Below, piece by piece: positions 1 through 5,700 of a stretch of DNA of 7,111 nt. A program made the translations under genes and the position numbers. The stretch lies in assembly GCA_903912435.1 (NCBI GenBank), contig CAIWHI010000186.1, positions 1 through 7,111 on the forward strand, written 5' to 3'. The notes under the pieces were generated by a model, which made no database searches, was not told where the DNA came from, and saw only the letters and a list, made by a program, of their open reading frames with translations. Origin of the DNA: an uncultured Bacteroidota bacterium (GTDB lineage Bacteria; Bacteroidota; Bacteroidia; Chitinophagales; Chitinophagaceae). Each line of letters opens with the position of its first letter. Within the stretch, counting starts at the first letter, position 1.

Positions 1-44
1 ACCCATTTCTTATTTTTTGCAAATATCTGTTCGTAACTTACCAT
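1..44 (-). CDS. Beta-class carbonic anhydrase, N-terminal fragment (cut by window edge)
   Basis: Only 14 complete codons are visible, reading MVSYEQIFAKNKKW from the ATG at 44-42 and running off the left edge. The pattern SYEQIF..NKKW matches the extreme N-terminus of bacterial beta-carbonic anhydrases as I recall it from Bacteroidota, just before the zinc-binding part that begins with the CSDSR motif; that part is outside the window. Family members are cytoplasmic zinc enzymes that interconvert CO2 and bicarbonate. The start is well fixed: an in-frame TAA lies eight codons upstream and no other ATG lies between. The gene follows uvrB on the same strand after a 115-bp gap, so it may be read through or have its own promoter. 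The identification rests on a very short peptide and is tentative; the presence of a gene start is more certain than its name. Confidence 0.6.
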   Translation of the reverse strand, partial: MVSYEQIFAKNKKW

Positions 45-159
45 AGTGGCTTTGAGTATGCAATATTACTTCAATTTCAGCCAATATAAAAGAACCAAAC
101 GAGTAGGGAATTATGCTTGCAGTGAATTAATAATTGTATAATCTCAGATTGCACTATTT
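45..159. other. Spacer between uvrB and the carbonic-anhydrase-like gene
   Basis: This is 115 bp of AT-rich sequence downstream of the uvrB stop and upstream of the next minus-strand gene. I see no convincing rho-independent terminator. The only dyad is a trivial AATCT-G-AGATT, whose one-base loop cannot form a normal hairpin and which has no following T run. On the minus strand TAATATTG, 16 nt before the ATG of the downstream gene, differs by one base from the Bacteroidota -7 consensus TAnnTTTG, but no TTG sits at the right distance upstream. The data do not decide between co-transcription with uvrB and an independent promoter. Confidence 0.5.
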
Positions 160-2196
160 CTAATTATTTAAGGCTTCTTTTTCTTTCTGGAACCTTAGCA
201 TATTATCACGCAATCGGGCAGCTTCCATAAAGTCGAGGTCTTTGGCTGCCTTTTCCATTTCTTTTTTTGTCTTGGTAATTAGCTTATCCAGTTGTGCTGC
301 ATTCCTATAGCCGGTAGCTTCAGGTTCGGCAGCTATAGGCAGTGCCTCATCATTAACCGCATACTTGCTCTTTTCATCAAACCCTTTAATATCAAGCACC
401 GAACCCTGAAGCATTATTTCATTTATAGACTTTCTGATGGTTTTTGGGGTAATACCATGCAGCACATTATAGCTTATTTGCTTTTCTCTTCTACGGTCAG
501 TTTCATCTATAGTCCTTTGCATGCTATCGGTAATCTTATCTGCATAAAATATTACCAGACCATCCACATTACGGGCAGCCCTGCCGGCCATCTGGGTTAG
601 CGAGCGCTCATCCCTCAGGAAACCTTCCTTATCAGCATCCATTATGGCCATAAGCGATACCTCCGGTAGGTCAAGACCCTCCCTCAATAGGTTTACACCC
701 ACCAGCACATCAATAACACCCAGGCGCAGGTCACGGAGTATTTCCACCCTTTCCAGGGTATCCACTTCAGAGTGTATGTATTTCGATTTTACGTTTATTC
801 GTTTCAGGTATTTATCTAGTTCCTCAGCCATACGCTTGGTGAGGGTAGTAACCAGCACCCTGTCGCCTTTCTTTACCCTAAAGTCTATTTCATCCAGCAG
901 GTCATCTACCTGGTTGATGCTAGGCCTTATCTGTATAGGTGGTTCTATAAGTCCGGTAGGCCTTACAATTTGCTCTACCACCACACCACCACATTGTTCC
1001 AGTTCATATTTTCCCGGTGTGGCACTAATGAAAATAACCTGATTCAGCTTGGTCTCAAACTCATAGAAATTCAGGGGCCTGTTGTCTAAAGCTGAAGGCA
1101 GTCGGAAGCCAAAATCTACAAGTGTAATTTTACGAGAACGGTCACCACCATACATGCCGCTTATCTGGGGTATGGTTACGTGGCTCTCATCAATCACTAA
1201 TAAAAAATCATCAGGGAAATAATCGAGCAGGCAAAAGGGGCGCGCACCGGGTTTGCGTCTGTCCAGAAAGCGGGAATAGTTTTCAATACCACTGCAATAG
1301 CCCAATTCCTGTATCATTTCCAGGTCATAGCTCACCCTTTCTTTTATGCGTTGTGCCTCTATATGCTTGCCATTACTTTTAAAGTACTCAGCCTGCGAGT
1401 TCATTTCATCCTGTATTTCATAGATGATTTGGCTCATTTGTTCCTTAGGGGCAATGTATAGATTGGCAGGGAAAATAGCCGCATTATCCATTGATAGGAT
1501 TCTCTTGCCATTCTCAGGTTCAAAACTTTCAATTTCTTCAATCTCATCGCCGAAGAACGTAATTCTATAACCAAAATCTACATAGGGAAGGTTTACATCT
1601 ACGGTATCCCCTTTTACCCTAAAGGTTCCCCTGGTAAAATCTCCTTGGCTTCTGTTGTATAATGAATTGACCAAAAGGTGCAGGAAGTGGTTACGCCCAA
1701 TATTATCTCCTTTTTTGAAACGGATGATGCTATTGGCATATTCTGAAGGGTTACCAATACCGTATATGCATGATACCGATGCCACTACAATTATATCACT
1801 ACGACCGCTTAGCAAACTGCTGGTGGCACGCAGGCGCAGTTTTTCCAATTCTTCATTTATTGAAAGGTCTTTTTCAATATAGGTATTAGATACCGGCATA
1901 TAAGCCTCGGGTTGGTAATAATCGTAGTAAGAAACGAAATACTCTACAGCATTATCTGGGAAAAACTGCCTGAACTCACCATATAGCTGGGCAACAAGTG
2001 TTTTATTGTGGGTAAGAATCAGGGTGGGTTTCTGCACGGTTTGAATCACATTGGCCACCGTAAATGTTTTACCCGAACCCGTTACCCCCAACAAAGTCTG
2101 GAATTTCTCACCCTGGTCTATACCTTCAGAAAGCATTCTTATTGCTTCGGGCTGGTCGCCGGCGGGCTGGTATGGACTTTGGATGTTGAATTTCAT
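160..2196 (-). CDS. uvrB: UvrABC system protein B (excinuclease ABC subunit B)
   Basis: UvrB is the cytoplasmic ATP-driven subunit of nucleotide excision repair. It is loaded by UvrA, clamps damaged DNA by inserting a beta-hairpin, then recruits UvrC for dual incision. At 678 aa it is full length (the E. coli protein is about 673). Visible landmarks are Walker A GVTGSGKT (37-44, Lys43), the beta-hairpin YDYYQPEAYMP (91-101), the ELGYCSGIENYSR block (297-309), Walker B/DEAD-type DESH (336-339), SATP motif III (391-394), REGLDLPEVSL (505-515), the arginine-finger motif Q..GRAAR (535-542), and a C-terminal UVR coiled-coil motif (about 636-672, with MEAARLRD), which contacts UvrC. Small departures from the forms I know are LTHNKTLVAQ (61-70) for the usual LAPNKTLAAQ, and Met before GRAAR where Thr is common; neither removes a catalytic residue. 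The ATG at 2196 begins the expected MKFNIQSPYQPAGDQPEAI terminus. AAAGG lies 11 nt before it, a weak and distant Shine-Dalgarno. The stop is TAG. It is divergent from the large repeat protein. Confidence 0.98.
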   Translation of the reverse strand: MKFNIQSPYQPAGDQPEAIRMLSEGIDQGEKFQTLLGVTGSGKTFTVANVIQTVQKPTLILTHNKTLVAQLYGEFRQFFPDNAVEYFVSYYDYYQPEAYMPVSNTYIEKDLSINEELEKLRLRATSSLLSGRSDIIVVASVSCIYGIGNPSEYANSIIRFKKGDNIGRNHFLHLLVNSLYNRSQGDFTRGTFRVKGDTVDVNLPYVDFGYRITFFGDEIEEIESFEPENGKRILSMDNAAIFPANLYIAPKEQMSQIIYEIQDEMNSQAEYFKSNGKHIEAQRIKERVSYDLEMIQELGYCSGIENYSRFLDRRKPGARPFCLLDYFPDDFLLVIDESHVTIPQISGMYGGDRSRKITLVDFGFRLPSALDNRPLNFYEFETKLNQVIFISATPGKYELEQCGGVVVEQIVRPTGLIEPPIQIRPSINQVDDLLDEIDFRVKKGDRVLVTTLTKRMAEELDKYLKRINVKSKYIHSEVDTLERVEILRDLRLGVIDVLVGVNLLREGLDLPEVSLMAIMDADKEGFLRDERSLTQMAGRAARNVDGLVIFYADKITDSMQRTIDETDRRREKQISYNVLHGITPKTIRKSINEIMLQGSVLDIKGFDEKSKYAVNDEALPIAAEPEATGYRNAAQLDKLITKTKKEMEKAAKDLDFMEAARLRDNMLRFQKEKEALNN

Positions 2197-2221
2197 AATG
2201 GAGCAAACCTTTATTATGTCA

Positions 2222-2229
2222 CAACCATA
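2222..2229 (-). promoter_or_regulatory. Possible uvrB -7 promoter element
   Basis: On the minus strand this reads TATGGTTG, one base from the Bacteroidota -7 consensus TAnnTTTG, and ends 25 nt before the uvrB ATG, which would give a short 5' leader. A TTG that could be the -33 element lies 25 nt further upstream (2255-2257), somewhat farther than usual. It overlaps one arm of the CAACCA/TGGTTG dyad. Weak evidence from consensus matching only. Confidence 0.25.
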
Positions 2230-2246
2230 AATTATTTTGTTGGTTG
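2222..2246. repeat. Inverted repeat CAACCA/TGGTTG in the uvrB leader region
   Basis: Two perfect 6-bp arms (2222-2227 and 2241-2246) flank a 13-bp AT-rich centre. The dyad overlaps the possible uvrB -7 element, a position where an operator would act. It is not a LexA box that I recognise, and arms this short can arise by chance. Confidence 0.35.
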
Positions 2247-2337
2247 CGATGTTGCAAAATTCTGTATTTATAGCGAGAAAAAGTAAATTCTTTAAAGATT
2301 GGGATTGATTTGTGGAAATCTAATTTGTGAATGATTT

Positions 2338-2355
2338 TACCGTTAAACAACGGTA
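2338..2355. repeat. Perfect 7-bp inverted repeat with 4-bp spacer (possible operator)
   Basis: The sequence TACCGTT-AAAC-AACGGTA is a perfect dyad and the most GC-containing spot of this AT-rich intergenic region. It lies about 140 bp upstream of uvrB and about 240 bp upstream of the large secreted-protein gene. Genes diverge from here, so a transcription terminator is not expected, and the T run after the stem is short (TATTT). A dimeric regulator site is the more natural reading, but no family is identifiable. Confidence 0.4.
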
Positions 2356-2376
2356 TTTCAAGCCATTGAAAAAGGT

Positions 2377-2501
2377 TGTTAAACTTTGTTATCCAAAATG
2401 TTAAAAGTGGCATGGATTTTGTATCAAGATTTCTAATTGCTTCGAATAGGTTGGTTTATAGTGTGTTAAATAATAAGCCTTTGTTAATTGTGGCTTGTTA
2501 A
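2377..2501 (+). repeat. Cluster of five TGTTAA hexamers
   Basis: Plus-strand TGTTAA occurs at 2377, 2399, 2464, 2482 and 2496, all in the same orientation; three are extended to TTGTTAA (2376, 2481, 2495). A related CGTTAA lies in the dyad at 2341. Spacings are 22, 65, 18 and 14 bp, so they are not regularly phased. They may be regulator sites for the downstream gene, or a by-product of AT-rich composition. Confidence 0.3.
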
Positions 2502-2566
2502 ATTAATTCCGTGCTATTTTATTCGAAGATATTTAACTTTTTGTTTAAGGACTCCAAAAACATTCC

Positions 2567-2574
2567 TAACTTCG
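2567..2574 (+). promoter_or_regulatory. Possible -7 promoter element of the giant secreted-protein gene
   Basis: TAACTTCG differs by one base from the Bacteroidota sigma-A -7 consensus TAnnTTTG. A TTG at 2541-2543 lies 23 bp upstream and could be the -33 element. Transcription would begin near 2580, leaving about 12 nt before the ATG at 2592 or about 30 nt before the in-frame ATG at 2610. No Shine-Dalgarno is seen before either start, which is normal for Bacteroidota with A/T-rich leaders. Confidence 0.4.
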
Positions 2575-2591
2575 TAACAAATTTTTTATTT

Positions 2592-2780
2592 ATGCCCAAA
2601 TTCTATTTTATGAAAAAGTATGAGACCGGAAGTAACCAAAATGGTCTTATAGCCCTCGCTACCGGAAAAAAGTCCGGCCAGGGTTTCTCGCGAATGGTTA
2701 ATCGTGCAACAGCTAAATTGGCCGGTTTGTCGCTAGCAGTACTGTTGTTATTCCTAACAAGCATCTCTACAGTCTCGGCT
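2592..2780 (+). other. Signal peptide with unusually long N-region
   Basis: Residues 1-63. A hydrophobic core LAGLSLAVLLLFLTSIS (about 43-59) is followed by VSA-Q, a good signal peptidase I site after Ala63. Before the core is an approximately 42-residue polar segment with several Lys and Arg, much longer than the usual 5-10. If translation instead starts at Met35 (2694-2696) the signal peptide is an ordinary 29 residues, but the possible promoter at 2567 fits the upstream starts better. Export by Sec is well supported; the exact start is not. Confidence 0.8.
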
Positions 2781-5700
2781 CAAACGGGTTCGTGGACAGC
2801 TTTAACAAATCTGCCTTCCGACTATAATGGTGGGGTAATGTTACTGCTAAGTGATGGTACGGTACTTTGTAAAACATATACGGGTGGCACCTATGGTACC
2901 ACATTTAATAAGCTTACTCCCGATATTCATGGTAGTTATATTAATGGTACCTGGTCTTCAATTGCAGCAATGCATGATGACAGGCTTTATTTCTCATCAC
3001 AAGTATTGAAAGATGGCCGTGTATATGTGGCCGGCGGAGAATATGGTTCCGGTAGTTCAAAATCGGAAGTTTATAATCCATTAACCAATACCTGGACCAT
3101 GTGTCCGGTTATTTCCCATCAGTTAATTTCTGATGCCAACTCTGAAATATTATCCAATGGCAAAGTTTTACAGGCCACTGTAGTTGATACTGTAAGCGGC
3201 ACACCTTTTCTATCATGGAATACCTATTTATATGATCCGGCTGCAAATACCTATGCTACAGGCCCAACCACCCTTGGTACACCAAATGAATCGGTATGGG
3301 TAAAACTGCCTGATAACAGTATATTATTTGTAAATAGATTGGCCACTTCATCTGAAAGGTATATCCCTTCTTCTAATACCTGGGTAAGTGATGCTACGGT
3401 TCCAGTGTCTCTTTATGATGCATTTGGAGATGAAACAGGTGCAGCTTTCTTGTTGCCTGATGGCCGGGCATTCTTCTTAGGTGCTACTGGCCATACAGCG
3501 TATTATACACCATCTGGCACTTCAAGCCCTGGTTCTTGGTCTGCAGGACCAGATATGCCCTCTGGAAAAGGTACCCCAGATGCTGCTGCTTCAATGATGA
3601 TAAATGGTAAAATATTATGTGCTTTATCTCCTGCTCCTACTTCAGGAGATCATTTTCCTTCACCTACTTCATTTTATGAGTTTGATTATAACACAAATAC
3701 TTTTACCTCAATATTTGCACCGGGGCATCCCGCAGGTGATACTTTGAGTAATGGTTGCTACATTACTAATATGCTTGCACTGCCAGATGGTAATATTCTT
3801 TTCTGTCAGCAGGGATATCGTCAATATTATGTTTATACACCAAGTGGTAGTGCTGTTGCGGCAGGTAAACCTGTTATTGGTAGTGTTACACCTACCAGTT
3901 GCACAGGTTTTACTATAATTGGTACTAAATTTAATGGTATTTCTGAAGGTGCTTCTTATGGTGATGACTGGCAGATGGCCACCAACTATCCTATTGTAAG
4001 ATTGACATCTGGTACCAATGTGTATTATTGCCGGTCGTCAAACTGGAATACTACTGGCGTTCAGAGAGGAAGTGCACCAGATACAGCACAATTTACTCTT
4101 CCATCAGGTCTACCTGCAGGCTCTTATAACCTACAGGTTATTGCCAATGGTATTGCTTCTGATAATTTTTCATTTTCGACAGTGCCTGCATCTATTTCTC
4201 CATCTACAGCTAGTATTTGTAATGGTACATCAACTACTTTATCTGATGCCACAGTTGGTGGAGTATGGACAAGTTCTAATACATCAGTAGCAAATGTTGG
4301 TTCAACCGGAACGGTAAACGGAGTAGGTATAGGAACTACAATTATTTCTTATGCTTTATCTGGTGGTTGTTTTGCTACAGCAACAGTAACTGTTAAGTCT
4401 GCTCCTGTAGCAATAAGTGGTCCATCAGCGGTTTGCGTTGGTGCAACTATAACTTTAACTGATGCTACATCAGGCGGTATCTGGACAAGTGTTACTACTC
4501 CTGTTGCGACAATAGGTTCATTAACAGGTATTGTTACCGGTGTTTCTGTGAGTGGTACTACAATGTCTTATACCCTGGGTAATGGATGTGCTGCAACAAA
4601 AATTATTAATGTAAATCCGAATCCGTCTTCCATATCGGCTTCATCTACAAATGTTTGTGTAGGTAGCACACTTACCCTTACCGACCCTACAAGTGGTGGC
4701 GTTTGGAGCAGTAATAGTTTGTCAGTAGCCACAGTTGGCGCAGGAACTGGCATCGTTACAGGTGGTATCACAGGTCCAGTTATAATAAGCTATACTTTAT
4801 CATCAGGTTGCTATACCACAATTAGTCTTTCAGTAATTAATACACCTTCTGCTGGTAGTATTACTGGTACTACTATAGTCGCTGTAGGTAGTAGTGTTAC
4901 TCTTTCTGATGCCGCTCCAGGTGGTGTTTGGATTAGTGGCAATACATCGGTAGCTACAATTGGTAGCCTTACAGGTACTGTAACTGGAGTTTCATCAGGT
5001 ACAGCATTAATGAGTTATACAGTTACTAATGCCTGTGGTTCGGCCTCGGCAACGGCCACATTTATAGTTACAGGTGGAGTCGCTGCAATAGGTGGTCCGT
5101 CTACGGTATGTTTAGGTGCTACAATTACTTTAACTGATGCTAGCTCAGGTGGAAGTTGGTTTAGTTCTAATACATCTGTAGCAACCATAATTACTGGTAC
5201 CGGCGTTTTAAGTGGTATTGCCGGAGGCACAGCAACTATTACTTATACCGTGGGTGGAAGTTCAGTTTACAAAGTAATTACTGTTATTGCTCCGGTGTCT
5301 TATGGAGGTGATATTAGTACAGTAGCCGGTAATGGTACTGGAGGCTACACCGGTGATGGTAGTGCAGCTACGTCTTTAGAATTACATTATCCTCAAGGAG
5401 TAGCGGTTGATGGTATCGGTAACATATATATCGCTGATCAGTATAATAGCCGTATACGCAAAGTAAGCCCACTAGGGATAATGACTTCTATAGCAGGAAC
5501 AGGTGTAAATGGCTATAATGGGGATGGTATAAGTGCAACATCAGCACAGTTAAATATTCCAATAGCTGTTGCAGTTGATGCAAGTGGTAATGTTTTTGTT
5601 GCTGACCAGCAAAATTTCAGGATCCGTAAGATAAATACTTCCGGAGTCATATCAACTGTTGCAGGTACTGGTACAGGTGGCTTCAGTGGTGATGGTGGTG

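Larger units (their letters stand above)
2197..2591. other. Divergent intergenic region between uvrB and the giant secreted protein gene
   Basis: This 395-bp AT-rich stretch separates two genes transcribed away from each other, so it must hold both promoters unless either gene is served from elsewhere. I see no credible gene. A 64-codon minus-strand frame (2219-2413) is rich in Phe/Ile/Lys/Asn, as expected of random AT-rich DNA, and resembles nothing I know. Visible structure: a dyad CAACCA/TGGTTG at 2222-2246, a perfect 7-bp dyad at 2338-2355, five same-strand TGTTAA hexamers between 2377 and 2501, and a promoter-like TAACTTCG at 2567-2574. No tRNA, riboswitch or transposon end is recognisable. 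Confidence 0.75.

Noticed and set aside
100..159. A terminator hairpin after uvrB
   Set aside because: I tried pairing AGTG with CACT and the AATCT/AGATT arms. Neither gives a stem of useful length with a normal loop and a T run.
292..2286. Plus-strand reading frames opposite uvrB
   Set aside because: They lie antisense to a complete, motif-rich uvrB, and their translations show no family resemblance. The one at 2008-2286 extends into the intergenic region but is no better.
2338..2360. The 7-bp dyad followed by TATTT as a rho-independent terminator
   Set aside because: No gene ends near it on either strand, both neighbours are transcribed away from it, and the T run is too short.
2219..2413. 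A 64-codon minus-strand reading frame in the intergenic region
   Set aside because: It is rich in Phe, Ile, Lys and Asn as expected of AT-rich non-coding DNA, has no recognisable motif, and lies across the region needed for the uvrB promoter.
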